A stretch of 52,462 bases of DNA, from contig CAZQRT010000002.1 in the NCBI GenBank assembly GCA_964596105.1, forward strand, positions 1 through 52,462, in the 5' to 3' direction. Positions within the stretch are counted from its first letter, which is position 1. Each line of letters starts with the position of its first letter. A model generated the notes under the pieces. It saw nothing but the letters and a program-made list of their open reading frames with translations, was not told the origin of the DNA and ran no database searches. Below, piece after piece: positions 15,550 through 24,143 of this stretch. This DNA is from CAJUOR01 sp964596105 (lineage in GTDB: Bacteria; Bacillota_I; Bacilli_A; Erysipelotrichales; Coprobacillaceae). Made by a program: the position numbers and the translations under genes.

Positions 15550-16374
15550 ATGAACAGCATCAACTGGTACCCCGGACACATGGCCAAAGCCAGCCGGGAA
15601 ATTGAAAACCGCATCAAAATGGTGGATCTGTTGATCGAGATTCGCGACGCCCGGGCTCCGCTGGCCACCGGCAATCCCTTTATCTCAAGCCTGACCGCCA
15701 AGCCGAAAATCATCCTGCTGGCCAAAGCGGATCTCGCCGACCCTAAAATCACGAAAATATATACCGCGAAACTGCAAGCCGATCACACCCGGGTGTTCAG
15801 CGCCGACCTCACCCGCTTTCAAGGCAAAAAGGAACTGACGCATAGCGCCCTGGAACTGTTGAAAGAGAAACGGGAAAAAGAGATCGCGAAAGGGCTGAAA
15901 CCGCGCCCGGTGCGGGCTTTGATTGTCGGCATTCCCAATGCCGGCAAATCCACCCTGATCAACCGCCTGGCAAACCGCAAAGCCGCCCGGACCGGGGATA
16001 CCCCGGGAGTGACGCGCGCCCAGCAGATCATCAAAGTCGGAAACGATTTTGAGCTGTTTGACACGCCGGGCATCCTGTGGCCGAAACTGGAAAGGGTTGA
16101 TTATTCTTATCAGCTCGCCCTGATCGGGGCCATCAAGGAAACCATCATCCCGCTGGAGGATGTTTTTTCCTATGCCCTGCGTTATTTAGGCGAGCATTAT
16201 CCCTCCCTGATAAAAGCGCGCTATCCGTTTGCGACCGATGATATTGCCTTTTGTGAAGCGTACGCGAAGGCTAAACACTATCCCGGGGAAGTCGATTATA
16301 CCCGCGTCATGACGGAAGTCTTTCATGATATCCGCGCAGGAAGAATCGGGCGGGTGAGCTGGGAATATGAATGA
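15550..16374 (+). CDS. rbgA: Ribosome biogenesis GTPase RbgA (YlqF)
   Basis: Circularly permuted GTPase needed for late 50S assembly, acting around L16 incorporation. 274 residues. N-terminal WYPGHMAKA is the family hallmark. The G motifs appear in permuted order: G4-like LLAKADL, then G1 GIPNAGKSTLINRL, G2 Thr in GDTPGVTRAQQ and G3 FDTPGIL. The C-terminal helical RNA-binding (ANTAR-like) part follows. Start ATG at 15550 after AGGAGTCAGACA. It overlaps rnhB by 8 bases. Confidence 0.96.
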   Translation: MNSINWYPGHMAKASREIENRIKMVDLLIEIRDARAPLATGNPFISSLTAKPKIILLAKADLADPKITKIYTAKLQADHTRVFSADLTRFQGKKELTHSALELLKEKREKEIAKGLKPRPVRALIVGIPNAGKSTLINRLANRKAARTGDTPGVTRAQQIIKVGNDFELFDTPGILWPKLERVDYSYQLALIGAIKETIIPLEDVFSYALRYLGEHYPSLIKARYPFATDDIAFCEAYAKAKHYPGEVDYTRVMTEVFHDIRAGRIGRVSWEYE

Positions 16375-16981
16375 ATATGAAAACAGCGCCTATGAGAAAG
16401 GCTTTCGCTATGTCTGCGGCACCGATGAAGCCGGGCGCGGACCGCTGGCCGGACCGGTCGTGGCCGCGGCGGTCATGTTTCCAAGAGACTATCATGACGA
16501 GCGGATCGACGACTCGAAAAAGCTGAGCCCGAAAAAGCGCGAACTGCTGGCCAAAGAGATCATGGCTAAAGCCATCTCGTGGCAGGTGGCGGTCGTGGAC
16601 GCCGGGACGATCGACAAGATCAATATCTACGAAGCGAGCCGCCTGGCGATGACGAAGGCCGTGTTAAGCCTGGATCCTTCGCCGGATTTTATCCTGACCG
16701 ACGCCATGCCCTTAAACGTGGATATCGCGCATCTGGCCATCATCAAAGGCGATCAGAAATCCATCTCCATCGCCGCCGCCAGCATCCTCGCCAAGGTGTG
16801 CCGCGACCATCTCATGATGATCTATGACCATATGTATCCGCAATATGAATTCGCCCGTCATAAAGGCTATCCCACCAAAAGACATCTCGAACTACTGGAA
16901 AAATACGGACCCTGCCCGATTCACCGCCGCAGCTACCGCCCGGTCGCGCAGCTTACCTTTGACTTTTCAAGACATCAGTAA
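16367..16981 (+). CDS. rnhB: Ribonuclease HII
   Basis: Cleaves the RNA strand of RNA-DNA hybrids, including single ribonucleotides left in DNA. 204 residues. Seen: CGTDEAGRGPLAGPVVAAAV with the first acidic pair, DSKKLSPKKRE, TDAMPLN with the third Asp, KGDQKSISIAAASILAKV-type core and the C-terminal HKGYPTKRHLE. The start ATG overlaps the rbgA stop. Upstream of dprA with 34 bases between, likely one operon through xerC. Confidence 0.95.
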   Translation: MNEYENSAYEKGFRYVCGTDEAGRGPLAGPVVAAAVMFPRDYHDERIDDSKKLSPKKRELLAKEIMAKAISWQVAVVDAGTIDKINIYEASRLAMTKAVLSLDPSPDFILTDAMPLNVDIAHLAIIKGDQKSISIAAASILAKVCRDHLMMIYDHMYPQYEFARHKGYPTKRHLELLEKYGPCPIHRRSYRPVAQLTFDFSRHQ

Positions 16982-17015
16982 GATATCCCGCCATAATAAT
17001 AGGGAGGGATCTGTC

Positions 17016-17783
17016 ATGAGAGAGCGGCTAATCTATTTCAGTGTCATTTATCAGGGCGATTACAATAAAATCACAAAAGCCATTTCGCGGGATGTCATTC
17101 CTGATGAAAAGGCGGTCCGGCAGTGTTTAAGCGGGCTAGAGGAAAAGTGCGTGACCATTCTTGATGAGGATTACCCGCTGATGCTGAGAACCATTCAAAA
17201 TCCCCCGTATGTGCTTTATTACCGCGGGCGTCTGGCCTGGACGACATATCCCGGGCTGGCGGTCGTGGGAGCCCGTAACGTCACCGCCTACGGCAAAGCA
17301 TGCGCGGCTTACTTCGCCCGGGAACTTTCCCGGCATTTTGTCATCGTCAGCGGGATGGCGAAAGGGGTGGACGGCATCGCCCACCGCAACGCCCGCCGCA
17401 CCATCGCCGTTTTAGGATCCGGCATCGATGTCGTTTATCCGGCCTGCCATCAGGAACTTTATGAACATCTCTGCCGTCATCATCTCGTGTGCAGCGAATA
17501 TCCGCCTCATACCAGACCGGCGGCTTATCATTTTCCCTGGCGCAACCGCCTGATCGCCGGTCTCGCGCAAGGGGTAGTGGTCATTGAGGCGGCGAAAAAA
17601 AGCGGAACGATGATCACGGCGGGATATGCCGCCGAGCAGGGCAAAACCGTTTTCGCCGTTCCCGGCCGCATTACCGATCCTGCGGGATGCCTGGAATTAA
17701 TCAGAGACGGCGCCGCCATACTGGCGGATCCGGCGGATGTCTACCGGGAGTTGAACATAAAAAGCATTGACATTGACCTTTAA
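17016..17783 (+). CDS. dprA: DNA processing protein DprA (Smf)
   Basis: Loads RecA on incoming single-stranded DNA during transformation. 255 residues, shorter than many homologues (about 300-370). Rossmann-fold core: LAVVGARNVTAYG, VSGMAKGVDGIAHRNA, TIAVLGSGIDVVYP, SEYPP, RNRLIAGLAQGVVVIEA, GTMITAGYAAEQGKTVFAVPG. The usual linker between AHRNA and TIAVLG appears shortened by several residues. There is no C-terminal winged helix. An open frame from 16824 overlaps rnhB, but GGGAGGG before the ATG at 17016 sets the start. Followed by topA, as in Bacillus. Confidence 0.93.
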   Translation: MRERLIYFSVIYQGDYNKITKAISRDVIPDEKAVRQCLSGLEEKCVTILDEDYPLMLRTIQNPPYVLYYRGRLAWTTYPGLAVVGARNVTAYGKACAAYFARELSRHFVIVSGMAKGVDGIAHRNARRTIAVLGSGIDVVYPACHQELYEHLCRHHLVCSEYPPHTRPAAYHFPWRNRLIAGLAQGVVVIEAAKKSGTMITAGYAAEQGKTVFAVPGRITDPAGCLELIRDGAAILADPADVYRELNIKSIDIDL

Positions 17784-17821
17784 AACCGCTATATATAGAA
17801 AAAAATGAAGGAGGGATGATG

Positions 17822-19906
17822 ATGTCGGGGAAGCTTGTGATTGTCGAATCACCATCTAAATCTAGAACCATCGGGAATTATCTCGGTAAAGATTACCATG
17901 TGACATCAAGCAAAGGACACATCCGCGATCTGGCGACAACGGGAAAAGGCGGCCTGGGCGTGGATATTGAGCACGATTTTAAACCCGTCTACGTCATCAA
18001 TAAAGATAAAAAGGATGTCGTGAAGGCTTTAAAAGAAGATGTGAAAAACGCTGACGAGGTCTATCTGGCTACCGATCCCGATCGTGAGGGAGAAGCGATC
18101 TCCTGGCATCTCGCCGAAGTTCTCGGGCTCGATCCGGCCACGACCCATCGCGTGGTTTTCAATGAAGTGACGAAAAACGCCGTGCGCGCCGCGATCGCCA
18201 GTCCCCGCACGATTGACATGAACCTGGTTCATTCCCAGGAAACGCGCCGCGTACTAGACCGTCTGATCGGATTTCGGCTCTCGCAGCTTTTAAGGACCAA
18301 AATCAAGTCCCGTTCCGCCGGGCGCGTGCAGTCGGTAGCCTTGAAGCTGATCGTGGATAAAGAGCGCGAAATCGCCGCGTTTGTCCCCCAGGAGTACTGG
18401 GAGATCAAAGCCCTGCTGGAAAAAGACGGGATCCGTTTTGAAGCCGAGCTGGACAAGAAAATAAAAATGAAAAACGAGGCCGAGGCTAACGCCATCTATG
18501 AGCGGCTCGGCAAGACGCTGACTTTGACCGATGTCAAAAAAAGCGCGCGCAAACGCGAATCCAAACCGCCGTTCATCACCTCGACCCTGCAGCAGGAAGC
18601 CTCGGGAAAGCTGGGCTTTGCCGCCAAAAAGACGATGATGATCGCCCAGAAGCTGTATGAGGGCGTCGATGTTTCCGACGGTCCGGTCGGTCTGATTACC
18701 TATATGCGTACCGATTCGGTGCGTCTGAGCGAGGACTTTGTCAAAGCGGCCCGGCAGTATATCATTGACAACTACGGCAAACAGTATGTCGGCAGAGTGA
18801 AAAAAGCGCGCAAAACCGAAAATGTGCAGGACGCTCACGAGGCGATCCGCCCGACGGACATCACCCGCACGCCGGATCTTGTCAAACCTTATTTAAGCCG
18901 CGATGAGTACCGCCTGTACGCCATGATTTACGCGCGGGCCCTGGCCAGCCTGATGGCCCCTTGCGGATATGACGCGACGAGTCTGAGCTTTGATGACCAC
19001 GGCTATGTTTTCAAAGCCGCCGGCTCGCAGATGACCTTTGACGGCTATTTAAAAGTCTACGGCCCTTATGAGAAAACCCAGGACACCCCTTTGCCAAAGT
19101 TAGAGACAGGGGAGACGCTGACGGCGGAAAGCATCGACAAAAGCCAGCATTTCACAAAACCGCCGGCCCGTTATACCGAGGCGAAACTCATCAAGGAGCT
19201 CGAGGAATTAGGCATCGGACGGCCGAGCACATACGCCAGCATCATCGATACCATCCAGAGCCGGGATTACGTCGAGCTCGTTGACCGCCAGTTTCACCCG
19301 ACCGAGTCAGGCATGCTGACCAATGACCGCCTGCAGGAGTATTTTTCCAGTATCATCAATGTGGCCTATACCGCCGAGATGGAAAAACAGCTCGATAAAA
19401 TCGCGGAAGGCGAGGATTCTTATGTGCATACCCTGACCGATTTCAATGATAAATTTGAGCCGCTTTTGGAAAATGCCTACGAGAAGATGGAAAAAGTCGA
19501 AGCGAAGAAGACCGGGGAGATCTGTCCGCTGTGCGGTCACGAGCTGGTGGAAAGAAAAGGCCGCTACGGCACGTTTGTCGCCTGCTCGAATTACCCGGCC
19601 TGCAAATACATCAAAAAGGAACCCCAGCAGCTGGAGGAAACCGGCGAGCTGTGCCCGAAATGCGGCAGTCCGATGGTGAAACGTTTTGGCAAATACGGGC
19701 CGTTTGAGGCCTGTTCCAATTATCCGGACTGCAAGTATATTAAGCCTAAAGAGAAAACAAAGACCGCGGCCAAGGTCGTGGAGGGGATGACCTGTCCGAA
19801 CTGCGGCGGCCCGGTGGTGGAAAGAAAAGGACGTTTCGGACCGTTTCTGGCTTGCGCGAATTACCCGAAGTGTAAAACAGTATTAGGAAAACCAGACAGT
19901 CAGTGA
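17822..19906 (+). CDS. topA: DNA topoisomerase I
   Basis: Type IA enzyme that relaxes negative supercoils. 694 residues. TOPRIM at the N-terminus: VIVESPSKSRTIGNYLG and TDPDREGEAISWHL. The catalytic Tyr lies in GLITYMRTDSVRLS. Three tandem C4 zinc ribbons end the protein, each of the pattern CPxCG...GPF..C.NYP.CK, at about residues 570-690. Three ATGs in a row occur at 17816, 17819 and 17822; the last has the best spacing from AAGGAGGG. The stop overlaps the trmFO start. Confidence 0.97.
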   Translation: MSGKLVIVESPSKSRTIGNYLGKDYHVTSSKGHIRDLATTGKGGLGVDIEHDFKPVYVINKDKKDVVKALKEDVKNADEVYLATDPDREGEAISWHLAEVLGLDPATTHRVVFNEVTKNAVRAAIASPRTIDMNLVHSQETRRVLDRLIGFRLSQLLRTKIKSRSAGRVQSVALKLIVDKEREIAAFVPQEYWEIKALLEKDGIRFEAELDKKIKMKNEAEANAIYERLGKTLTLTDVKKSARKRESKPPFITSTLQQEASGKLGFAAKKTMMIAQKLYEGVDVSDGPVGLITYMRTDSVRLSEDFVKAARQYIIDNYGKQYVGRVKKARKTENVQDAHEAIRPTDITRTPDLVKPYLSRDEYRLYAMIYARALASLMAPCGYDATSLSFDDHGYVFKAAGSQMTFDGYLKVYGPYEKTQDTPLPKLETGETLTAESIDKSQHFTKPPARYTEAKLIKELEELGIGRPSTYASIIDTIQSRDYVELVDRQFHPTESGMLTNDRLQEYFSSIINVAYTAEMEKQLDKIAEGEDSYVHTLTDFNDKFEPLLENAYEKMEKVEAKKTGEICPLCGHELVERKGRYGTFVACSNYPACKYIKKEPQQLEETGELCPKCGSPMVKRFGKYGPFEACSNYPDCKYIKPKEKTKTAAKVVEGMTCPNCGGPVVERKGRFGPFLACANYPKCKTVLGKPDSQ

Positions 19907-21207
19907 TGAAAATGAAAGAGATCACGATTATCGGCGCGGGCCTGGCCGGAAGTGAAGCGGCCTGGCAGCTGGCGCGCCGCCATATTCCCGTCCGCCTTTA
20001 TGAGATGCGGCCGGGCAAAAAGACCCCCGCCCATCACACCGGATATTTTTCGGAACTGGTCTGCTCAAATTCGCTAAGGGCGACGGGGCTGGAAAACGCG
20101 GTCGGCGTCTTAAAGGAAGAGCTGGCCTTGTGGGACAGTCTCATCATATCCGAGGCGAAAAAGCACGCCGTTCTGGCCGGGAACAGCCTGGCGGTTGACC
20201 GCGAAGGCTTCGCCAGGGGTGTCAGTGCGGCTTTGCGGAAGCATCCTGATATTACCATCATACAAGAAGAAGTGTCAAAAATCCCGCCGGGACCGGCGAT
20301 CATCGCGACCGGACCGCTGACCAGCGATTCATTGCATACCGCTATCGCGGATATCACAGCCGATGATGATTTGTATTTTTACGATGCCGCGGCTCCGATT
20401 ATCACAAAAGAAAGCATCGATTTCTCCAAAGCGTACTATAAATCGCGCTATGACAAAGGCGACGGGGAATATATCAACTGTCCCTTGACGGAAGATGAGT
20501 TTGAGCGGTTTTATGAGGCTGTCATTCATGCTGAGACCGTTACGCCGAAAGATTTTGAGGAGCGCTTTTTTGAAGGCTGCATGCCTTTTGAAGTGATGGC
20601 CGCGCGCGGTGAAAAGACACTTTTGTTCGGACCGATGAAACCGGTCGGGCTGGAAAAAGACGGCGTCCGCCCTTACGCGGTCGTGCAGCTGCGCCAGGAT
20701 AACGCGGAAGGCACCCTCTACAACATCGTCGGCTTTCAAACCCGTTTAACCTGGCCGGAGCAGAAAAGAGTCATCCGCATGATTCCCGGGCTGGAGCATG
20801 CCGGGTTTGTGCGCTACGGCGTCATGCACCGCAATACGTATCTCAACGCCCCGCGGCTGTTGAATGCCTGCCAGCAGTTTAAAGACCGCGACGACTTGTT
20901 TTTCGCCGGGCAGATGACCGGCGTCGAGGGTTATGTCGAGTCGTGCGCCTCGGGACTCATGGCGGCGGTTCATATCGCCCATTACATCAACGAAGAGACG
21001 CTTTTGCCGTTTCCGGAAACGACGGTGATGGGGGCGCTCGATCATTATATCACCACGGCGAACGCCGAAGGCTTTCAGCCGATGAAGGCCAATTTCGGGA
21101 TTTTGCCGCCGTTAACTGTTCAGCACAAGAAAAAGGACCGTAAAATGCTTTACGCCCGGCGCGCGTTGGAAGACGCCGGGGCTTTTCGGGAGATTTATCA
21201 TGCGTGA
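19906..21207 (+). CDS. trmFO: Methylenetetrahydrofolate-tRNA (uracil-54-C5) methyltransferase TrmFO
   Basis: FAD enzyme that makes ribothymidine-54 in tRNA using methylene-THF, the Gram-positive alternative to TrmA. 433 residues. N-terminal dinucleotide-binding IIGAGLAGSEAAWQLA, then AHHTGYFSELVCSNSLRA, DYINCPL-like GEYINCPLTEDE, FEGCMPFEVMA, RTGMKPVGL-type GPMKPVGL, and the C-terminal GQMTGVEGYVESCASGL. Start codons compete (GTG 19903, ATG 19906, ATG 19912) with no strong Shine-Dalgarno; translation is probably coupled to topA. The 3' end overlaps xerC by 8 bases. Confidence 0.95.
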   Translation: MKMKEITIIGAGLAGSEAAWQLARRHIPVRLYEMRPGKKTPAHHTGYFSELVCSNSLRATGLENAVGVLKEELALWDSLIISEAKKHAVLAGNSLAVDREGFARGVSAALRKHPDITIIQEEVSKIPPGPAIIATGPLTSDSLHTAIADITADDDLYFYDAAAPIITKESIDFSKAYYKSRYDKGDGEYINCPLTEDEFERFYEAVIHAETVTPKDFEERFFEGCMPFEVMAARGEKTLLFGPMKPVGLEKDGVRPYAVVQLRQDNAEGTLYNIVGFQTRLTWPEQKRVIRMIPGLEHAGFVRYGVMHRNTYLNAPRLLNACQQFKDRDDLFFAGQMTGVEGYVESCASGLMAAVHIAHYINEETLLPFPETTVMGALDHYITTANAEGFQPMKANFGILPPLTVQHKKKDRKMLYARRALEDAGAFREIYHA

Positions 21208-22105
21208 ATTATTAGATGAGTTTATCGATTATTTAACGGTGCAAAAACAGTATTCCGGCGATACCGCGGACGCTTACCGGCGCGATATCAGCGGCCTCAT
21301 CGATTTTATCAGCGCCGAGTCTTTAAACGGCTTTGATGATATGGATGAGGTGGCGATCCGCGACTTTTTAGGCACGCTGTATGATCAAAATCTCGCCCCG
21401 AGCACCATTTCGCGCCATCTCAGCAGCATCCGTTCTTTCTATGACTGGCTTTACCAGAAGCGCATCGTCGCCGACAATCCGTTCCGCCTCGTGTCCAGCC
21501 CCCGTCAGGAAAAGAAGAATCCCGATTTTCTGTTCTATGACGAGATGACGCAGCTTCTCGACAACATCGATGTCAGCGATGATTTAGGCATTCGCAACCG
21601 CGCCATTTTTGAGCTGATGTACGCCTCGGGCCTGAGAGCCGGCGAAGCCGTGGGCTTGAAACTGGGCGATATCGACCGCTCCCGCATGGTTTTGACGATT
21701 CTCGGCAAGGGGGATAAACAGCGCATCGTGCCTTTTCATGAGCTGGCTTTGGAGTGGCTTGACAAGTATATTCAGGATGTCCGGCCGGCGCTGCTGGCGA
21801 AAAGTCACCAGGACACAGATATTGTCTTCTTAAATAAAAACGGGCGGCCTTTGACGACCCGCGGCCTCAGAGATATTCTTGACCGGGTGACAAACGAAAC
21901 CGGGCTCAGCCGCCACATTCACCCCCATACCATCCGCCACACGTTCGCCACCCATCTATTGGACAGCGGGGCGGAGCTGGCCATGGTGCAGAAGATGCTC
22001 GGTCACGAGTCGCTTGCCACCACGGAGATTTACACGCATGTTTCCAAGGAAAAGCTGAAAAGAACATATCAGAAAAGTCATCCTCTCGCGAAAAAAGATC
22101 AGTAA
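21200..22105 (+). CDS. xerC: Tyrosine recombinase XerC (CodV-like)
   Basis: Site-specific recombinase that resolves chromosome dimers at dif with a partner such as XerD. 301 residues. The N-terminal SAM-like domain starts LLDEFIDYLTVQKQYS. The catalytic domain holds Arg in ASGLRAGEAVGL, Lys near GKGDKQR, HPHTIRHTFATHLL with the H-x-x-R, GHESLATTEIYTHVS with His and the nucleophile Tyr. Position after topA and trmFO matches codV of Bacillus and supports a housekeeping role rather than an integrase. Ends the rbgA-to-xerC run with a terminator. Confidence 0.93.
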   Translation: MRELLDEFIDYLTVQKQYSGDTADAYRRDISGLIDFISAESLNGFDDMDEVAIRDFLGTLYDQNLAPSTISRHLSSIRSFYDWLYQKRIVADNPFRLVSSPRQEKKNPDFLFYDEMTQLLDNIDVSDDLGIRNRAIFELMYASGLRAGEAVGLKLGDIDRSRMVLTILGKGDKQRIVPFHELALEWLDKYIQDVRPALLAKSHQDTDIVFLNKNGRPLTTRGLRDILDRVTNETGLSRHIHPHTIRHTFATHLLDSGAELAMVQKMLGHESLATTEIYTHVSKEKLKRTYQKSHPLAKKDQ

Positions 22106-22130
22106 TGGTCAGCTCATCTGACCATTTTTT
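22104..22130 (+). terminator. Terminator of xerC
   Basis: AATGGTCAG, CTCAT loop, CTGACCATT and T-run. The stem begins on the last bases of the stop codon. Confidence 0.9.
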
Positions 22131-22134
22131 CGTA

Positions 22135-22163
22135 TTGAATTTTTTGGCTGGGTATGCTAGAAT
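22135..22163 (+). promoter_or_regulatory. Promoter of rpsB-tsf
   Basis: TTGAAT, a 17-base spacer and TAGAAT, with TG one base upstream (TGCTAGAAT). Confidence 0.75.
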
Positions 22164-22185
22164 GGTCAGTGCAAAAAAATACGCA

Positions 22186-22238
22186 CACCGTTTAGTGGGG
22201 CGGCCGGGTGCCATTTGGTGGCCGTGCTAGAAACGGTG
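22186..22238 (+). promoter_or_regulatory. Structured 5' leader of rpsB
   Basis: A perfect 8-base helix, CACCGTTT (22186-22193) with AAACGGTG (22231-22238), encloses a second helix CGGCC (22201-22205) with GGCCG (22220-22224). It lies between the promoter and the ribosome site and ends 27 bases before the ATG. Position and structure suggest an autoregulatory S2 leader. Confidence 0.5.
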
Positions 22239-22264
22239 GAGGAACAACCAAAGGAGGAAAACAC

Positions 22265-23143
22265 ATGTCAGTTGTTTCGATGAAGAAACTCTTGGAGGTC
22301 GGTGTGCATTTCGGCCACCAGACCAAACGCTGGAACCCGAAGATGGCGCCTTACATCTTCACTTCGCGTAACGGCATCTACATCATCGATCTGCAGAAAA
22401 CGAGCCGTCTGATCGATGAGGCTTATCAGGCCATGAACGCGATCGCCGCCAAGGGCGGCAAGGTGCTGTTTGTCGGCACCAAAAAGCAGGCTCAGGAAGC
22501 GGTCATGGAAGAGGCCATCCGTTCCGGATCTTTCTATGTCAACAGCCGCTGGCTGGGCGGAACGTTAACCAACTTCAAGACCATTCAGCGCCGTATCCGC
22601 CGCCTGAAAGAACTGGAGAAAATGGAGAACGACGGTTCTTTTGATGTCCTGCCGAAAAAGGAAGTCATCAATTTAAGAAAAGAAGCGGCCAAACTGGAGC
22701 GTAACTTGGGCGGTATCAAAGAGATGCGCCGGGTTCCAAACGCCTTGTTTGTGGTTGACCCGAAAGTGGAGCACAACGCCGTCGCCGAAGCGCGGAAACT
22801 GCATATTCCGGTATTCGGTATTGTCGATACCAACTGTGATCCTGATGATGTTGATTATGTCATTCCGGCCAACGATGACGCGATTCGCGCCGTGCGCCTG
22901 ATCGTGGGCACGATGGCCGACGCGATTGTCGAGGCGAAAGGCGGCTCGCTGTCTTACGCTTATGTCAAAGATGAGGATGACAAGGAAGTCAGCATGAATG
23001 ACGCTTTAACGAGCGTGGATAACGCCGCTGAGAAGCGCCGCGCGCCGCGTTACCGTGACGACCGCCCGCGCCGTCCGCGTCCGAATCCTCGCCGTCAGGC
23101 GCCGCAGCAAGAAGAGAACACGGAAACTAAAGGAGAAGAATAA
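22265..23143 (+). CDS. rpsB: 30S ribosomal protein S2
   Basis: Small-subunit protein added late in 30S assembly. 292 residues, longer than the usual 230-260 because of a C-terminal extension rich in Arg, Pro and Gln (about residues 255-292). Core motifs: LLEVGVHFGHQTKRWNPKMAPYIF, LFVGTKKQAQEAV, WLGGTLTNF, PNALFVVDPKVEHNAV, GIVDTNCDPDDVDYVIPANDDAIR. The ATG at 22265 follows AAAGGAGG; the frame to 22208 runs through the leader and is rejected. One base separates the stop from tsf. Confidence 0.97.
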   Translation: MSVVSMKKLLEVGVHFGHQTKRWNPKMAPYIFTSRNGIYIIDLQKTSRLIDEAYQAMNAIAAKGGKVLFVGTKKQAQEAVMEEAIRSGSFYVNSRWLGGTLTNFKTIQRRIRRLKELEKMENDGSFDVLPKKEVINLRKEAAKLERNLGGIKEMRRVPNALFVVDPKVEHNAVAEARKLHIPVFGIVDTNCDPDDVDYVIPANDDAIRAVRLIVGTMADAIVEAKGGSLSYAYVKDEDDKEVSMNDALTSVDNAAEKRRAPRYRDDRPRRPRPNPRRQAPQQEENTETKGEE

Positions 23144-23144
23144 C

Positions 23145-24032
23145 ATGGCTGTCAATGCTAAATTAGTCAAAGAATTACGGGAAAAAACCGGGGCGGGCAT
23201 GCTCGACTGCAAAAAAGCGCTGGAAGCCACCGACGGCAATATCGAAGCGGCTTTTGACTGGCTGCGAGAAAAAGGCATTGCCAAGGCCGCGAAAAAAGCG
23301 GACCGCATCGCCGCCGAGGGTTTGACGGCTTTTGCCGTTGACAATGATGACGCGGTTATCATCGAGGTCAATTCGGAAACGGATTTCGTCAGCAAAAATC
23401 AGCAGTTCAAAGATCTCGTGGCCGCTATCGCCAGCTGTGTTTTGAAAAATAAACCGGCCACGATGGAAGAGGCTTTGCAGTGCGAGATGGACGGCGAGAC
23501 GCTCAATGACGCCATCATCGCCGCCACCAGCCGCATCGGGGAAAAGATCAGCTTCCGCCGCTTTGCCGTTTTAACCAAAAAAGAAAACCAGACGTTTGGC
23601 GCTTATTCCCATATGGGCGGCCGGATCACCGCGCTTGTGCTGGTGGAAAACGCCACGCCGGAAAAAGCCCGCGATGTCGCGATGCATGTCGCGGCCAGCG
23701 CCCCGCAGTATATCAGCCGTGACGATATCCCGGCCGATGTCCTGGAAAAAGAACGCCACATTCTCCAGACTCAGGCCCTGGAGGAAAACAGCCAGGCCGC
23801 GAAGCCGAAGCCGGAAAATATTGTCGTCAAGATGGTTGAGGGCCGTTTAAACAAGAACCTCGCGGAAATGTGCCTGAATGATCAGGCCTTTGTCAAGGAT
23901 CCGAATCAGAAAATCTCCCAGTATCTGGGTGAGGGCAAGGTCGTTTCCATGGTCAGATACCTGGTGGGCGAGGGCATGCAGAAGCGCGAGGAAAACTTCG
24001 CCGAGGAAGTCGCCGCGCAGATTAAAAAGTAA
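23145..24032 (+). CDS. tsf: Elongation factor Ts
   Basis: Nucleotide exchange factor that recycles EF-Tu-GDP. 295 residues. N-terminal UBA-like domain VKELREKTGAGMLDCKKALEATDGNIEAA, then the core INSETDFVSKN-type VNSETDFVSKNQQFKDL and the C-terminal VSMVRYLVGEGM. Start ATG after AAAGGAGAAG. Paired with rpsB as in nearly all bacteria; a terminator follows. Confidence 0.97.
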   Translation: MAVNAKLVKELREKTGAGMLDCKKALEATDGNIEAAFDWLREKGIAKAAKKADRIAAEGLTAFAVDNDDAVIIEVNSETDFVSKNQQFKDLVAAIASCVLKNKPATMEEALQCEMDGETLNDAIIAATSRIGEKISFRRFAVLTKKENQTFGAYSHMGGRITALVLVENATPEKARDVAMHVAASAPQYISRDDIPADVLEKERHILQTQALEENSQAAKPKPENIVVKMVEGRLNKNLAEMCLNDQAFVKDPNQKISQYLGEGKVVSMVRYLVGEGMQKREENFAEEVAAQIKK

Positions 24033-24043
24033 AGTATTTCAAA

Positions 24044-24076
24044 AAAGGACTGATCTTTTGATTAGTTCTTTTTTTT
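24044..24076 (+). terminator. Terminator of rpsB-tsf
   Basis: AAGGACTGATC, TTTT loop, GATTAGTTCTT (with G-U pairs), then a T-run. Confidence 0.8.
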
Positions 24077-24087
24077 GCTCTTTAAAG

Positions 24088-24116
24088 TGGCATTCATCCG
24101 GAAAAAATGGTAAAAT
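24088..24116 (+). promoter_or_regulatory. Promoter of pyrH-frr
   Basis: TGGCAT, a 17-base spacer and TAAAAT, extended by TG upstream (TGGTAAAAT). Confidence 0.6.
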
Positions 24117-24143
24117 TTTTTAAGAGCAAGGGGAGTTTTGAAC

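Noticed and set aside
19500..19900. Three similar zinc-ribbon repeats as a duplicated DNA element
   Set aside because: They are the normal tandem C4 domains at the TopA C-terminus.
21200..22105. Phage or island integrase
   Set aside because: Neighbours topA-trmFO and the housekeeping context fit chromosomal XerC/CodV; no attachment site or mobile genes nearby.
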